The position numbers were made by a program, and so were the translations under genes. From the NCBI RefSeq assembly GCF_014843355.1, contig NZ_CP062137.1, positions 248,001 through 312,000 on the forward strand: 64,000 nt of DNA, given 5' to 3'. The stretch comes from Actinobacillus sp. GY-402 (GTDB lineage Bacteria; Pseudomonadota; Gammaproteobacteria; Enterobacterales; Pasteurellaceae). The notes beneath the pieces were generated by a model. It ran no database searches and had not been told where the DNA came from. It saw only the letters and a list, made by a program, of their open reading frames with translations. Below are positions 24,226 through 34,696 of the stretch, piece after piece. Numbering within the stretch: the first letter of the stretch is position 1; each line of letters begins with the position of its first letter.

Positions 24226-25179
24226 ATGCGACTGATTCGAGGCATGCACAATCTGCGGCAAAATTTTGAACGTTGCGCGCTAACCATTGGTAATTTTGAC
24301 GGCGTGCACCTCGGACATCAGGCCGTGTTGCGTCACTTGCGCGAAAAAGCGAACAGCCTGAATCTGCCGATGGTCGTGATGTTATTCGAACCTCAGCCGC
24401 GCGAATATTTTCAGGGCGAACGAGCGCCCGCCCGTTTGATGCGGTTGCGCGATAAATTGCATTATTTGAACGAAGCCGGCGTGGATTTCGTCATCTGCAT
24501 AAAATTTGACCGCGCTTTTGCGGCGTTAACGGCGGAGGCATTTATCCGCGAATGGCTGGTGCGCAAGCTGAATGTCGGTTTTTTGAGCATCGGCGACGAT
24601 TTCCGCTTCGGCGCCGACCGGAAAGGAGATTTCGCCTTGTTACAACAAGCCGGTGCGCAATTCGGCTTTACGGTGGAAGACAACAGCACTTTCTATTTGC
24701 GCGAACAGCGAATCAGCAGCACGGCAATCCGCACCGCTTTGGCGCAAGACAATCTTGCTTTGGCGGAAAGCCTGCTCGGCCGACCTTATCGCATTTTCGG
24801 CAAAGTGGTGCACGGAAAAAAATTAGGGCGCACCATCGGTTTTCCTACGGCGAACATCCGTTTGCAGCGTCAGGTGAATCCGGTTAAAGGCGTGTATGCG
24901 GTGAAAGTGCAATGCGAAGCGAGCGTGCGGGGCGAAAAGTGCGGTCGAATTTTTGAAGGAATTGCGAACATCGGTCAGCGCCCGACGGTGGATGGCGTGA
25001 AACAGTTGCTCGAAGTGCATCTGTTTGATTTTAATAGTAATTTATACGGTAAAACTATTTCGGTGGAATTTTGTAAAAAAATCCGCGACGAAGTAAAATT
25101 TCCATCGGTGGACGCGCTGAAAGCACAAATTCGGCAAGATGCCCTGACAGCGAGAAATTATTTTCAACGGAACGGCTGA
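24226..25179 (+). CDS. ribF: Bifunctional riboflavin kinase / FAD synthetase
   Basis: Converts riboflavin to FMN and FMN to FAD; 317 residues. The N-terminal nucleotidyltransferase domain has LTIGNFDGVHLGHQAVL and RISSTAIRTAL. The C-terminal riboflavin-kinase domain (about 185-310) has GKKLGRTIGFPTANI and IANIGQRPTV. First gene of the classic ribF-ileS-lspA-ispH order. An uptake signal lies inside the coding region near 24,937. Confidence 0.96.
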   Translation: MRLIRGMHNLRQNFERCALTIGNFDGVHLGHQAVLRHLREKANSLNLPMVVMLFEPQPREYFQGERAPARLMRLRDKLHYLNEAGVDFVICIKFDRAFAALTAEAFIREWLVRKLNVGFLSIGDDFRFGADRKGDFALLQQAGAQFGFTVEDNSTFYLREQRISSTAIRTALAQDNLALAESLLGRPYRIFGKVVHGKKLGRTIGFPTANIRLQRQVNPVKGVYAVKVQCEASVRGEKCGRIFEGIANIGQRPTVDGVKQLLEVHLFDFNSNLYGKTISVEFCKKIRDEVKFPSVDALKAQIRQDALTARNYFQRNG

Positions 25180-25227
25180 TTCCGTGATTTTCAACAACAA
25201 GATTTTTTATTTACAACGGTACGAAAA

Positions 25228-28032
25228 ATGTCTGAACAAAAAGATTACAAAAATACGTTAAACCTGCCGGAAACGGGGTTTCCGATGCGCGGAGATTTGG
25301 CTAAACGCGAGCCTGCGATGTTAAAAAACTGGTATGAAAAAAATCTCTATCAAAAAATCCGCGCTTATTCGAAAGGCAAAAAATCTTTCATTTTGCATGA
25401 CGGTCCTCCTTATGCCAACGGTGGCATTCATATCGGTCACGCTGTAAATAAAATTTTAAAAGACATAATTATTAAATCCAAAACCGCGCTGGGTTTTGAC
25501 AGTCCGTATATTCCGGGCTGGGACTGCCACGGCTTGCCGATTGAATTAAAAGTGGAAGCCTTGGTGGGAAAACCGAATCAGAAAATCTCGGCGGCGGAAT
25601 TTCGCGAAGAATGCCGTAAATACGCGCGTGAACAAGTGGAAGGACAGAAAAAAGATTTCATTCGTTTAGGCGTGTTAGGTGATTGGGATAATCCGTATCT
25701 GACCATGAATTTTGATACGGAAGCCAATATCATTCGGGCGTTCGGTAAAGCGGTGGCAAACGGGCATTTGTACAAAGGTTCCAAACCGGTTCACTGGTGT
25801 TTGGATTGCGCCTCTTCACTGGCGGAAGCGGAAGTGGAATATGAAGACAGAACTTCACCGTCCATTTATGTGCGTTTTGCCGCGGTCGATGAAAGTGCGG
25901 TGGAAAATAAGTTCGTTTTAACGGAAAAAGGACAAGGCAAATTGTCCTCGGTGATTTGGACGACGACGCCTTGGACGTTGCCGTCCAATAAAGCCATTTC
26001 CATCAACCCGGAATTGGAATACCAAATCGTGCAATTCGGTGAGGAGCGTTTAATTTTAGCCGCCGAATTAGTAGCAAGCGTTGCGCAGGCGGTTGGCATT
26101 GAAAATTGGAAAGTATTGGGATCGGCAAAAGGGTCCGATTTGGAATTACTGCAATTTAAACATCCGTTCTATGATTACAATGTGCCGTTTATTCTGGGCG
26201 ATCACGTCACCACCGACGGCGGAACGGGATTGGTGCATACCGCACCGGATCACGGTCAGGACGACTATGTGGTTTCCCGCAAATACAATATCGGTATGGC
26301 CGGTTTGGTGGGCAACGATGGTAAATTTAATTCGGATGTGAAATTTTTTGCGGGACTTGGCGTGTTTGAGTCTAACGGTAAAGTGCTGGAAAAATTAGAG
26401 GAAGTGGGCGCATTACTGAAACTGGGAAAAATCCGCCACAGTTATCCGCATTGCTGGCGTCACAAAACTCCGATTATCTTTCGCGCTACGCCGCAGTGGT
26501 TTATCGGTATGGAAACCAAAGGTTTACGCCAACAGGCATTGACTGAAATTAAAAATGTGCGTTGGATTCCGGATTGGGGTCAGGCCCGTATTGAAAAGAT
26601 GGTGGAAAACCGTCCGGATTGGTGTATTTCTCGTCAGCGTACCTGGGGCGTGCCGGTGGCGTTATTTATTCATAACGAAACCGAACAGCTGCACCCACAT
26701 ACCGTCGAGTTAATCGAAAAAGTGGCGAAACTGGTTGAACAAAAAGGCATTCAGGCCTGGTGGGATCTGGATCCGAAAGATTTACTAGGCGACGATGCCG
26801 CACATTACAGCAAAGTGCCGGATACGTTGGACGTTTGGTTTGATTCCGGTTCCACTTATTATTCCGTGGTGAAAAACCGCCCTGAATTTAACGGTAAAGA
26901 AGCGGATATGTATCTCGAAGGTTCCGATCAACACCGCGGTTGGTTTATGTCGTCGTTAATGCTTTCCACCGCAACCGATAATAAAGCGCCTTACAAACAA
27001 GTGCTGACTCACGGTTTTACGGTGGACGGTCAAGGTCGGAAAATGTCGAAATCCATCGGTAATATCGTAACGCCGCAGGAAGTGATGGATAAATTCGGCG
27101 GCGATATTTTACGTTTATGGGTGGCGTCAACGGACTATACCGGCGAAATGACGGTTTCCGATGAGATCTTAAAACGTGCTGCAGACAGTTACCGTCGTAT
27201 CCGTAATACCGCCCGTTTCTTGCTGGCGAATTTGAACGGTTTTGATCCGAAACGGGATTTGGTGAAACCGGAAGACATGATTTCTCTCGATCGTTGGGCG
27301 GTGGATTGTGCATTGCAGGCGCAAAACGAAATTCAAGACGCGTATGATAATTATCAGTTCCATACCGTGGTGCAGCGTTTAATGAAATTCTGTTCTGTCG
27401 AAATGGGCTCATTCTATTTAGATATTATCAAAGACCGTCAATACACGACCAAAGCAGACAGTCTTGCTCGTCGCAGTTGTCAAACGGCGTTGTGGCATAT
27501 TGCGGAAGCCTTGGTACGTTGGATTGCGCCGATTCTTTCCTTCACGGCGGATGAAATCTGGCACTATATTCCGGGTGAGCGCGGTGAATTTGTTTTCACC
27601 GAAGAATTTTATGACGGTTTATTCGCTCTGGAAGCCGACGAAGAATTGGATGACGCTTACTGGCAACAAGTGATCACCGTACGTAACGAAGTCAACCGCG
27701 TGCTTGAACAAGCCCGTAATGATAAAGTGATCGGCGGCGGCTTGGAAGCGGAAGTCACCATTTTCGCTAACGACGAATACCGCGCATTGCTCAATAAACT
27801 GGGCAATGAATTACGTTTTGTAACGATTACGTCAAAAGCCGAAGTGAAAACTTTAGCGGATGCCGATGTATCCGAAGGCGAAGTGCCGGGATTAGCCATC
27901 AAAGCTATTCGTTCCGCCAACCACAAATGCCCGCGCTGCTGGCATTATTCGGACAGTAAAGACGCAAACAGCCTGTGTTCGCGCTGTGAAGAAAACGTCA
28001 ACGGCAACGGTGAAGTGCGTCGGTTTGCGTAA
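25228..28032 (+). CDS. ileS: Isoleucyl-tRNA synthetase
   Basis: Class I aminoacyl-tRNA synthetase of 934 residues. HIGH at 68-71 within [12 protein letters not shown] and [10 protein letters not shown] (about 603-612) form the ATP site. An editing domain ([11 protein letters not shown]) sits between them, and the C-terminal zinc finger has CPRCWHY and CSRC. Begins 49 bp after ribF. Typical length for gammaproteobacteria. Confidence 0.98.
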   Translation: MSEQKDYKNTLNLPETGFPMRGDLAKREPAMLKNWYEKNLYQKIRAYSKGKKSFILHDGPPYANGGIHIGHAVNKILKDIIIKSKTALGFDSPYIPGWDCHGLPIELKVEALVGKPNQKISAAEFREECRKYAREQVEGQKKDFIRLGVLGDWDNPYLTMNFDTEANIIRAFGKAVANGHLYKGSKPVHWCLDCASSLAEAEVEYEDRTSPSIYVRFAAVDESAVENKFVLTEKGQGKLSSVIWTTTPWTLPSNKAISINPELEYQIVQFGEERLILAAELVASVAQAVGIENWKVLGSAKGSDLELLQFKHPFYDYNVPFILGDHVTTDGGTGLVHTAPDHGQDDYVVSRKYNIGMAGLVGNDGKFNSDVKFFAGLGVFESNGKVLEKLEEVGALLKLGKIRHSYPHCWRHKTPIIFRATPQWFIGMETKGLRQQALTEIKNVRWIPDWGQARIEKMVENRPDWCISRQRTWGVPVALFIHNETEQLHPHTVELIEKVAKLVEQKGIQAWWDLDPKDLLGDDAAHYSKVPDTLDVWFDSGSTYYSVVKNRPEFNGKEADMYLEGSDQHRGWFMSSLMLSTATDNKAPYKQVLTHGFTVDGQGRKMSKSIGNIVTPQEVMDKFGGDILRLWVASTDYTGEMTVSDEILKRAADSYRRIRNTARFLLANLNGFDPKRDLVKPEDMISLDRWAVDCALQAQNEIQDAYDNYQFHTVVQRLMKFCSVEMGSFYLDIIKDRQYTTKADSLARRSCQTALWHIAEALVRWIAPILSFTADEIWHYIPGERGEFVFTEEFYDGLFALEADEELDDAYWQQVITVRNEVNRVLEQARNDKVIGGGLEAEVTIFANDEYRALLNKLGNELRFVTITSKAEVKTLADADVSEGEVPGLAIKAIRSANHKCPRCWHYSDSKDANSLCSRCEENVNGNGEVRRFA

Positions 28033-28070
28033 TGATGTCACCGGATTTTAAAGCGGATTGATATTTTTGG

Positions 28071-28134
28071 TAAGGGCGAATCATATTCGCCCTAAATTTC
28101 AGGGATTATCTCGGGCGAAGATCATTCGCCCTTA
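28071..28134. repeat. REP-like nested palindromes between ileS and lspA
   Basis: TAAGGGCGAAT-CAT-ATTCGCCCTAA is followed 17 nt later by GGGCGAAGATCATTCGCCC. The outermost arms, TAAGGGCGAAT (28,071-28,081) and ATTCGCCCTTA (28,124-28,134), also pair perfectly. It looks like a dispersed intergenic palindromic repeat; only this copy was seen in the window. Confidence 0.7.
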
Positions 28135-28154
28135 CATTATTTAGGTTGCATCAG

Positions 28155-28646
28155 ATGCAAAAAAAATCAGGTTTATCATTTTTATGGTTAAGTGCGGTCG
28201 TTTTTTTCATAGATTTACTAACGAAATATATCGTGACGCAAAACTTTGAACTATATGAAAGCGTAAACGTACTGCCGATATTTAATTTAACCTATGCCAG
28301 AAATACGGGTGCCGCCTTTAGTTTTCTGGCGGAACACGGCGGTTGGCAGAAATATTTTTTTATTGTGCTGGCGTTGGTGATTTCCGCCGTGTTGGTGTAT
28401 TTGCTCCGTAAAAACAGTGCGCAGCAGAAATTGCAGAATTCCGCTTACGCCTTAATTATCGGCGGAGCGCTTGCCAATATGGCGGATCGCGCTTATAACG
28501 GTTTTGTGGTGGATTTCTTCGATTTTTTCTGGCGGGAATGGCATTATCCCGTGTTTAATGTGGCGGATATCGCCATTTGTGTAGGCGTGGGATTGTTGAT
28601 TCTGGACAGTTTTAAGAACGGCGAGAAAAAGGCGGACAAGCGATGA
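28155..28646 (+). CDS. lspA: Lipoprotein signal peptidase (signal peptidase II)
   Basis: Inner-membrane aspartyl protease of 163 residues that cleaves prolipoproteins. It has four helices. Conserved blocks are DLLTKYIV (first helix), [10 protein letters not shown], the catalytic Asp region [18 protein letters not shown], and [12 protein letters not shown] with the second catalytic Asp. The ATG at 28,155 is taken as the start; a TTG three codons earlier is the alternative. Its stop overlaps the ispH start (ATGA). Confidence 0.96.
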   Translation: MQKKSGLSFLWLSAVVFFIDLLTKYIVTQNFELYESVNVLPIFNLTYARNTGAAFSFLAEHGGWQKYFFIVLALVISAVLVYLLRKNSAQQKLQNSAYALIIGGALANMADRAYNGFVVDFFDFFWREWHYPVFNVADIAICVGVGLLILDSFKNGEKKADKR

Positions 28647-29590
28647 AAATTATTTTAGCCAATCCGCGCGGCTTCTGCGCCGGCGTGGATCGCGCCATCA
28701 GTATTGTGGAACTTGCCCTTGAAATTCACGGTGCACCGATTTACGTACGTCACGAAGTGGTGCACAATCGTTTTGTCGTGAACGGATTGCGAGAACGCGG
28801 CGCCGTCTTTGTGGAAGAATTGGATGAAGTGCCGGACGGCGCGATTGTGATTTTTTCCGCCCACGGCGTGCCGCAGTCGGTGCGTCAGGAAGCGAAGCGC
28901 CGCAATCTGAAAGTGTTCGACGCCACTTGCCCGCTGGTAACGAAAGTGCATATGCAGGTGGCGCGCGCCAGTCGTAAAGGAACAAAAGCGATTCTTATCG
29001 GTCACGAAGGTCATCCTGAAGTGCAGGGCACCATGGGACAATACGACAATCGCGACGGCGGCATTTTTTTGGTTGAAAACGTGGAAGATATTGCAAAATT
29101 GCATTTGCGCGACGGCGATGATTTGACTTTTATGACACAAACGACATTATCCATTGACGATACGGCGGATGTGATTGAAGCGTTAAAACAAAAATATCCC
29201 AATATTCAGGGGCCGCGTAAAAACGATATTTGTTATGCCACCACCAACCGCCAACAGGCGGTGCGGGATTTAGCCAAGCAATGCGATTTAGTCATTGTTA
29301 TCGGGTCGAAAAATTCCTCTAATTCCAACCGTCTGGCGGAACTGGCAAACCGCATGGGCACGCCGGCGAAGCTGCTGGATGACGCGAATGACGTCGATCC
29401 GGTCTGGCTCGAAAATGTCGAAACCATCGGTGTGACAGCAGGGGCTTCGGCGCCGGAAGTGCTGGTGCAATCTGTGGTTTCCCGCTTGAGAGAATTGGGC
29501 GTGGATACGGTTGAAGAGCTGGAAGGCTGCGAAGAAAATATGTTCTTCGAGGTGCCGAAAGAACTGCGTGTCAACGAAGTGAATGAATAA
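28643..29590 (+). CDS. ispH: 4-hydroxy-3-methylbut-2-enyl diphosphate reductase
   Basis: Last enzyme of the MEP isoprenoid pathway, an iron-sulfur protein of 315 residues. Cluster ligands: Cys in [13 protein letters not shown], Cys in [11 protein letters not shown] and Cys in [26 protein letters not shown] and TQTTLS are conserved substrate blocks. Overlaps lspA by 4 nt. Confidence 0.97.
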   Translation: MKIILANPRGFCAGVDRAISIVELALEIHGAPIYVRHEVVHNRFVVNGLRERGAVFVEELDEVPDGAIVIFSAHGVPQSVRQEAKRRNLKVFDATCPLVTKVHMQVARASRKGTKAILIGHEGHPEVQGTMGQYDNRDGGIFLVENVEDIAKLHLRDGDDLTFMTQTTLSIDDTADVIEALKQKYPNIQGPRKNDICYATTNRQQAVRDLAKQCDLVIVIGSKNSSNSNRLAELANRMGTPAKLLDDANDVDPVWLENVETIGVTAGASAPEVLVQSVVSRLRELGVDTVEELEGCEENMFFEVPKELRVNEVNE

Positions 29591-29653
29591 GGTTTTTGAT
29601 CGGCGCCTTTATTCGTTTTTCTGAAAAAACGTGTCGATTTTTTACCGCACTTT

Positions 29654-29690
29654 AAGGGGCGTTGGCGAAAGCCGAACGCCCTTTTATTTT
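29654..29690 (+). terminator. ispH terminator
   Basis: AAGGGGCGTTGGC-GAAA-GCCGAACGCCCTT followed by a T-rich run: a strong GNRA-loop hairpin right after the uptake signal ACCGCACTT (29,644-29,652). Confidence 0.85.
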
Positions 29691-29703
29691 ATAAATCGAT
29701 TAT

Positions 29704-29725
29704 TTTTGCGATCAGGATTCCAAAA
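29704..29725 (+). promoter_or_regulatory. CRP-S (Sxy-dependent) site upstream of comEA
   Basis: TTTTGCGATC, two bases, then GATTCCAAAA. The left half is a perfect match to the CRP-S half site; the right half has two changes from GATCGCAAAA. It is centred about 96 bp before the comEA start. CRP-S sites with Sxy control competence genes, including comE1, in Haemophilus influenzae. Confidence 0.7.
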
Positions 29726-29810
29726 GTGCGGTCGGATTGTTGCCGATTTTTGCCGTTCCTTTCAAAGTATGCCCGTTGAAAATACTCAACATAACTTAGA
29801 AGGAAAATTT

Positions 29811-30152
29811 ATGAAGGCATTTAAAACATTATTGGCATCCGGTTTGATGACAGGTTTCTTATTAAGCGGTTCCGCGTTGGCGGCGGAACCGGCCGGTGCG
29901 GCGGAGCCTGCCGTGAAACAGACGCAAACCGTAACCGAAACGCAAAACGCGGCAAGCGACAAGATCAATATTAACAGCGCAACGGCAAGTGAGATTTCCA
30001 AATCCTTAATCGGTATCGGAGCGAAAAAAGCGGAAGCTATTGTGCAATATCGCGAAAAACACGGCAATTTTACCGAGGCGGAACAACTGCTTGAAGTGCA
30101 GGGAATCGGTAAAGCGACGCTGGATAAAAACCGGGATCGCCTCACCTTTTAA
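29811..30152 (+). CDS. comEA: ComEA/ComE1-type periplasmic DNA-binding competence protein
   Basis: Exported protein of 113 residues: signal peptide (MKAFKTLLASGLMTGFLLSG, cleavage after ALA), a low-complexity linker, then a helix-hairpin-helix domain (INSATASEISKSLIGIGAKK, FTEAEQLLEVQGIGKATLDK) that binds DNA without sequence preference. In transformation it holds incoming DNA in the periplasm. RBS AAGGAA 7 nt before this ATG; longer frames from 29,631 lack support. Preceded by a CRP-S site, fitting regulation by CRP and Sxy. Confidence 0.92.
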   Translation: MKAFKTLLASGLMTGFLLSGSALAAEPAGAAEPAVKQTQTVTETQNAASDKININSATASEISKSLIGIGAKKAEAIVQYREKHGNFTEAEQLLEVQGIGKATLDKNRDRLTF

Positions 30153-30172
30153 TTTATTCGTTAATCAAATCG

Positions 30173-30198
30173 GCGGCATAGGAATATGCCGCTTTTTT
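30173..30198 (+). terminator. comEA terminator
   Basis: GCGGCATA-GGAA-TATGCCGC followed by six T, 20 bp after the comEA stop. Confidence 0.88.
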
Positions 30199-30269
30199 GT
30201 TATAATGTCCGCACGTTTTAGGTGCGAAAAAAGCGGATTTTTCGCGCCAGTGCAAAGAGGATAATTAAC

Positions 30270-30869
30270 ATGAAACAGAAAATCGTTTTGGCGACCGGGA
30301 ATCGGGGCAAAGTCAAGGAAATGGCGGATGTTCTGGCGGATTTCGGCTTTGAAGTGATCGCGCAAACGGATTTAGGCATTGAAAGTCCGGAAGAAACCGG
30401 ATTAACTTTTGTGGAAAATGCTATTTTGAAAGCCCGTTATGCGGCGAAAGTATCGGGTTTGCCCGCTATCGCGGATGACAGCGGTTTGGTTGTGGCGGCA
30501 TTAAACGGTGAGCCGGGTTTGTATTCCGCCCGTTATGCGGGCGTGGACGGCGATGAAGCCGATGCCTTGAATCGTCGGAAATTATTACGGAATATGGCGG
30601 ATATCGCCGACGAACATCGCCGGGCGAAATTCGTCAGTTGTATCGTATTGTTGCGACATGAAACCGATCCGAGCCCGATTATCGCGGAAGGCGAATGTTC
30701 GGGCGTGATTATTCGCGAAGAAAAAGGCGATAACGGTTTTGGCTACGACAGTCTGTTTTTCAGCCCGGAAAAAGGCTGTACTTTTGCCGAGTTGGAAACC
30801 GTCGAGAAGAAAAAAATCTCGCATCGCGCCCGTGCGCTGGCGGTGTTAAAACAAAAACTTTCAAAATAA
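30270..30869 (+). CDS. rdgB: dITP/XTP pyrophosphatase RdgB
   Basis: House-cleaning nucleotide pyrophosphatase of 199 residues that removes non-canonical purine triphosphates. [16 protein letters not shown] at the N-terminus binds phosphate. [22 protein letters not shown] and GFGYDSLFF are family motifs, and [10 protein letters not shown] is near the C-terminus. The start at 30,270 has AGAGG upstream; the longer frame from 30,222 includes the region just upstream and is unlikely. Confidence 0.95.
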   Translation: MKQKIVLATGNRGKVKEMADVLADFGFEVIAQTDLGIESPEETGLTFVENAILKARYAAKVSGLPAIADDSGLVVAALNGEPGLYSARYAGVDGDEADALNRRKLLRNMADIADEHRRAKFVSCIVLLRHETDPSPIIAEGECSGVIIREEKGDNGFGYDSLFFSPEKGCTFAELETVEKKKISHRARALAVLKQKLSK

Positions 30870-30889
30870 TCGAATGACAGGATGACAAA

Positions 30890-31213
30890 ATGTTACTAAC
30901 CACAACAAACAGCGTTGAAGGCAAACAAATCGTTGAATATAAAGAGATTGTGTACGGCGAAGTAGTTGCCGGTGCTAACTTTATTCGCGATTTCTTTGCG
31001 AGTTTTACCGATATTTTCGGCGGTCGTTCGCGTTCTTATGAAAGCAAACTCACATCCGCACGTCAGGATGCGATTAACGAAATGGTGACCAATGCTCAGC
31101 GTGCGGGAGCGAATGCCGTGGTCGGCGTAGAAGTCAATTATACCTCTATCGGTTCGGGCTCAAAAAGCATGTTTATGATTGTGGCGAGCGGCACGGCGGT
31201 CGTGGTGCGGTAA
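30890..31213 (+). CDS. ybjQ: YbjQ-family (UPF0145) protein
   Basis: Small soluble protein of 107 residues, intact over the whole family length: LLTTTNSVEGKQIVEYKEIV at the start, a central region with GRSRSYE, and RAGANAVVGVEVNY with a final hydrophobic strand. The family forms ring-like oligomers and is annotated as a putative heavy-metal-binding domain, but no function is established. Sits between rdgB and hemW, its stop sharing a base with the hemW start. Confidence 0.88.
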   Translation: MLLTTTNSVEGKQIVEYKEIVYGEVVAGANFIRDFFASFTDIFGGRSRSYESKLTSARQDAINEMVTNAQRAGANAVVGVEVNYTSIGSGSKSMFMIVASGTAVVVR

Positions 31214-32379
31214 TGGCCGAATTGACGCTACCGCCGCTCAGTCTTTACGTGCATATTCCGTGGTGCGTGCAGAAATGTCCTTATTGCGATTTCAATTCTC
31301 ACGGACAAAAAGGCGAGATTCCCGAACGGGATTATGTGCGTCATCTGTTGGCGGATTTGCGGCAGGATCTGCAACGTTATCGCGACAGTATCCGTAATCG
31401 CCCGTTATCTTCGATTTTCATCGGCGGCGGCACTCCGAGCCTGTTTTCCGCAGAAGCTATCCGAACCTTGCTGGCCGGCATTCGAGCGCAAATTCCCTTT
31501 TCAGAGGAAATTGAAATTACCCTTGAAGCCAATCCCGGCACGGCGGAGGCCGAACGTTTCCGCGGTTACGTAAATGCCGGCGTCACGCGGCTTTCCGTCG
31601 GCATTCAGAGTTTTTCCGACGAAAAACTGAAGGCGTTGGGGCGCATTCACAATTCTGCGGAGGCCAAAAGTGCGGTAGGTTTTGCGCAAGATTTATTCGG
31701 GCAAGGGCTGAAAAGTTTTAATCTCGATTTAATGCACGGTTTGCCGAATCAGACGGTGGAACAAGCGTTGGACGATTTGCAGCGGGCCATTGCATTGAAT
31801 CCGCCGCATTTGTCCTGGTATCAGCTCACCGTCGAACCCAATACGATGTTTGCCTATCGTCCGCCGAAATTGCCCGATGACGATGAATTATGGGATATTT
31901 TCGAACAAGGACATCGGCTGCTGACGGCGGCGGGCTATCAACAATATGAAACCTCCGCCTACGCAAAACCGGGTTTTCAATGCCGGCATAATTTGAATTA
32001 CTGGCGTTTCGGCGATTATCTTGCCGTCGGTTGCGGCGCCCACGGCAAACTGAGTTTCACGGACGGCCGCATTGTGCGTTACAGTAAAACCAAGCACCCG
32101 AAAGGCTATTTGCGCGGCGAATATCTTTATGAAGAAAAAAACGTGCCGAAATCCGACCGCACTTTTGAGTTTTTCATGAACCGTTTTCGCCTGCTGGAAC
32201 CGGTGTCGAAAACGGAATTCGAACAATTTACCGGGTTGTCGCAAAATGCGGTGAAAAATGATATTGTTTGGGCGGCGGAACAAAACTATTTAACGGAAAC
32301 CGCCCGTAGCTGGCAAATAACCGAGCATGGCAAGCTGTTTTTGAACGAATTACTGGCGCGCTTTTTGCCGGATGATTAG
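31213..32379 (+). CDS. hemW: HemW, radical SAM haem chaperone
   Basis: Radical SAM protein of 388 residues related to oxygen-independent coproporphyrinogen oxidase. The 4Fe-4S motif is PWCVQKCPYCDFNSH (CxxxCxxC). GGGTPSLF, SVGIQSF and the HemW-type C-terminal domain (about 280-385) are present. The one-residue spacing PYCDF and lack of the N-terminal extension of HemN support HemW, which delivers haem to apoproteins. Overlaps ybjQ by 1 nt. Confidence 0.92.
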   Translation: MAELTLPPLSLYVHIPWCVQKCPYCDFNSHGQKGEIPERDYVRHLLADLRQDLQRYRDSIRNRPLSSIFIGGGTPSLFSAEAIRTLLAGIRAQIPFSEEIEITLEANPGTAEAERFRGYVNAGVTRLSVGIQSFSDEKLKALGRIHNSAEAKSAVGFAQDLFGQGLKSFNLDLMHGLPNQTVEQALDDLQRAIALNPPHLSWYQLTVEPNTMFAYRPPKLPDDDELWDIFEQGHRLLTAAGYQQYETSAYAKPGFQCRHNLNYWRFGDYLAVGCGAHGKLSFTDGRIVRYSKTKHPKGYLRGEYLYEEKNVPKSDRTFEFFMNRFRLLEPVSKTEFEQFTGLSQNAVKNDIVWAAEQNYLTETARSWQITEHGKLFLNELLARFLPDD

Positions 32380-32623
32380 AACGGGTTTTCATTGGCAATA
32401 AGCCGAAAGGCTGTCTTTTTATTGCGAATGTTGCAAAGACGGCGATAAAAGACAACGGTAATAAAATTTGTCGGTTAACCTATTGAAAAATGTATGAAAT
32501 AGGTAAAATAACTAAATTTTTACCGCCGAATAAACGAATTTGTATCAGATTACGCTTGTGTCGCGATCTGTTTGGTATTAGAGTATAGCAATCGTTTGCC
32601 TATGAGTAAATAAAGGATAAGTT

Positions 32624-33283
32624 ATGGATCAACTCGAAATGAAAAAAATGGCCGCTCAAGCCGCATTACAATTTGTCCGGCCCGACAGCATTGTAGGCGT
32701 CGGCAGCGGTTCCACCGTAAATTGTTTTATTGAAGCGCTGGGGAGCCTGAGAGATCAAATCAAAGGCGCGGTGGCGGCGTCCAAAGCGTCGGAAGAATTG
32801 TTACGCAAACAGGGCATCGAAGTGTTCAGCGCCAATGACGTATCGGGTTTGGATATTTATGTGGACGGCGCGGACGAAATCAATCCGCAAAAAATGATGA
32901 TTAAAGGCGGCGGTGCGGCGTTAACCCGCGAGAAAATCGTGGCGTCGCTGACCAAAAATTTCATCTGCATTGTGGACAGTTCAAAACAGGTGGACGTGCT
33001 GGGCTCCACTTTTCCGTTGCCGGTGGAAGTGATTCCCATGGCGCGTTCTCAGGTGGCCCGCAAACTGGTGGCGTTGGGCGGCTCGCCGGAGTGGCGTCAG
33101 GGCGTGGTGACGGATAACGGCAATGTCATTCTGGACGTGCACAATTTCCCGATTATGAATCCGGTGGAAATGGAAAAAGAACTGAATAACGTGGCGGGCG
33201 TGGTGACAAACGGGATTTTTGCTTTGAATGCGGCCAATACCGTCATCGTCGGCACGGCGGAAGGGGCAAAAATCATCAAATAA
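32624..33283 (+). CDS. rpiA: Ribose-5-phosphate isomerase A
   Basis: Pentose-phosphate enzyme of 219 residues, the same length as E. coli RpiA. Conserved blocks: [16 protein letters not shown] (phosphate loop), [15 protein letters not shown] (catalytic Asp), [12 protein letters not shown] and [10 protein letters not shown]. Preceded by about 240 bp without a gene. It stands next to serA as in E. coli, separated by an uptake signal. Confidence 0.97.
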   Translation: MDQLEMKKMAAQAALQFVRPDSIVGVGSGSTVNCFIEALGSLRDQIKGAVAASKASEELLRKQGIEVFSANDVSGLDIYVDGADEINPQKMMIKGGGAALTREKIVASLTKNFICIVDSSKQVDVLGSTFPLPVEVIPMARSQVARKLVALGGSPEWRQGVVTDNGNVILDVHNFPIMNPVEMEKELNNVAGVVTNGIFALNAANTVIVGTAEGAKIIK

Positions 33284-33349
33284 TCAAAAAACGATGGTAA
33301 ATTTGACCGCACTTTATAACGAATACAAACACAATTATAAGGAAAAACT

Positions 33350-34588
33350 ATGACAGCGAAAGTCTCTCTGGATAAATCAAAGATTAAGTTCTTACTGTTG
33401 GAAGGCGTACATCAAAATGCGCTGGACGTATTACATGCCGCAGGTTATACCAATATTGAATATCACAAAAAAGCGTTGGAGCCGGAGGAATTAAAAGAGG
33501 CGATCAAAGATGCGCATTTCATCGGTTTGCGCTCGCGTACCAATTTAACGGCGGACATTCTCGAACATGCGCAAAAACTGATTGCCATCGGCTGTTTTTG
33601 TATCGGCACCAACCAAGTGGCGTTAGAGGCCGCTAAAGAAAAAGGCATTCCCGTGTTTAACGCGCCGTTTTCCAACACCCGTTCCGTCGCAGAATTGGTG
33701 CTGGCGGAAATCATTTTGTTAATGCGAAATATTCCGAAAGCCAATATGGAAGTGCATCGCGGCGAATGGAATAAATCGGCGGCGGGCTCCCATGAAGTGC
33801 GGGGCAAAAAACTCGGGATTATCGGCTACGGCCACATCGGTTCGCAGTTAAGTATTATCGCGGAATCCTTGGGTATGAACGTCTTTTTCTACGACGTGGA
33901 AACCAAATTACCGCTGGGAAATGCGCAACAGGTGAATTCTTTGGAAGATCTGCTCGGCAGTTGCGATGTGATTTCGTTGCACGTACCGGAAAACGCTTCC
34001 ACGAAAAACCTGATGAGCGCGGAACGCATTGCGCAATTAAAACAAGGCAGTATTCTGATTAACGCGGCTCGCGGCACGGTGGTGGATGTTGACGCGTTGG
34101 CGGCGGCGCTGGAAGCCGGTAAAGTCCATGGCGCGGCGGTGGACGTATTCCCGAAAGAACCGGCATCCGCGGAGGAAACTTTCGAATCGCCGCTGCGTAA
34201 ATTCGATAACGTCATTCTGACGCCGCATGTGGGCGGTTCGACCGCCGAGGCGCAGGAAAATATCGGTACGGAAGTGGCGCTGAAATTCGTGAAATATTCG
34301 GACAACGGTTCGACCCTGTCCGCCGTGAACTTCCCGGAAGTTTCGTTACCGGAACAAAATACCGGCAAAGCCAAACGCCTGTTGCACATTCATCGCAACA
34401 AACCGGGTATCATGAACAAAATCAACCAAGTGTTTGTGGACGCCGGTGTGAATATCGCCGCCCAATTCCTGCAAACGGATCCGTCCATCGGTTACGTGGT
34501 GATTGATGTGGAAACGGAAAATACCGACGATTTGTTAACCAAACTAAAAGAAATCGACGGCACCATTCGCGCCCGCGTGTTGTTCTGA
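33350..34588 (+). CDS. serA: D-3-phosphoglycerate dehydrogenase
   Basis: First enzyme of serine synthesis, 412 residues. The nucleotide-binding domain has LGIIGYGHIGSQLSIIAE. Catalytic Arg lies in LINAARGTVVDVDALAAAL, Glu in VDVFPKEP and His in LTPHVGGSTAEAQ. A C-terminal ACT domain (about 338-412, LLHIHRNKPGIMNKI) gives serine feedback inhibition. Same organisation as E. coli SerA. Confidence 0.97.
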   Translation: MTAKVSLDKSKIKFLLLEGVHQNALDVLHAAGYTNIEYHKKALEPEELKEAIKDAHFIGLRSRTNLTADILEHAQKLIAIGCFCIGTNQVALEAAKEKGIPVFNAPFSNTRSVAELVLAEIILLMRNIPKANMEVHRGEWNKSAAGSHEVRGKKLGIIGYGHIGSQLSIIAESLGMNVFFYDVETKLPLGNAQQVNSLEDLLGSCDVISLHVPENASTKNLMSAERIAQLKQGSILINAARGTVVDVDALAAALEAGKVHGAAVDVFPKEPASAEETFESPLRKFDNVILTPHVGGSTAEAQENIGTEVALKFVKYSDNGSTLSAVNFPEVSLPEQNTGKAKRLLHIHRNKPGIMNKINQVFVDAGVNIAAQFLQTDPSIGYVVIDVETENTDDLLTKLKEIDGTIRARVLF

Positions 34589-34610
34589 CGGTTTGAACGA
34601 ATCCGATTCA

Positions 34611-34642
34611 AAAAGTGCGGTCAAATTTGACCGCATTTTTTC
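34611..34642. terminator. serA terminator (uptake-signal palindrome)
   Basis: AAAAGTGCGGTCAAATTT followed by its near complement AAATTTGACCGCATTTT with a T run: a stem that contains the uptake signal in one arm, 22 bp after serA. Confidence 0.85.
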
Positions 34643-34696
34643 TTTCTTTGCGGTTCTATGTTAGAATCTTCGAAATTTTAAACTGTGAATTTAGCG

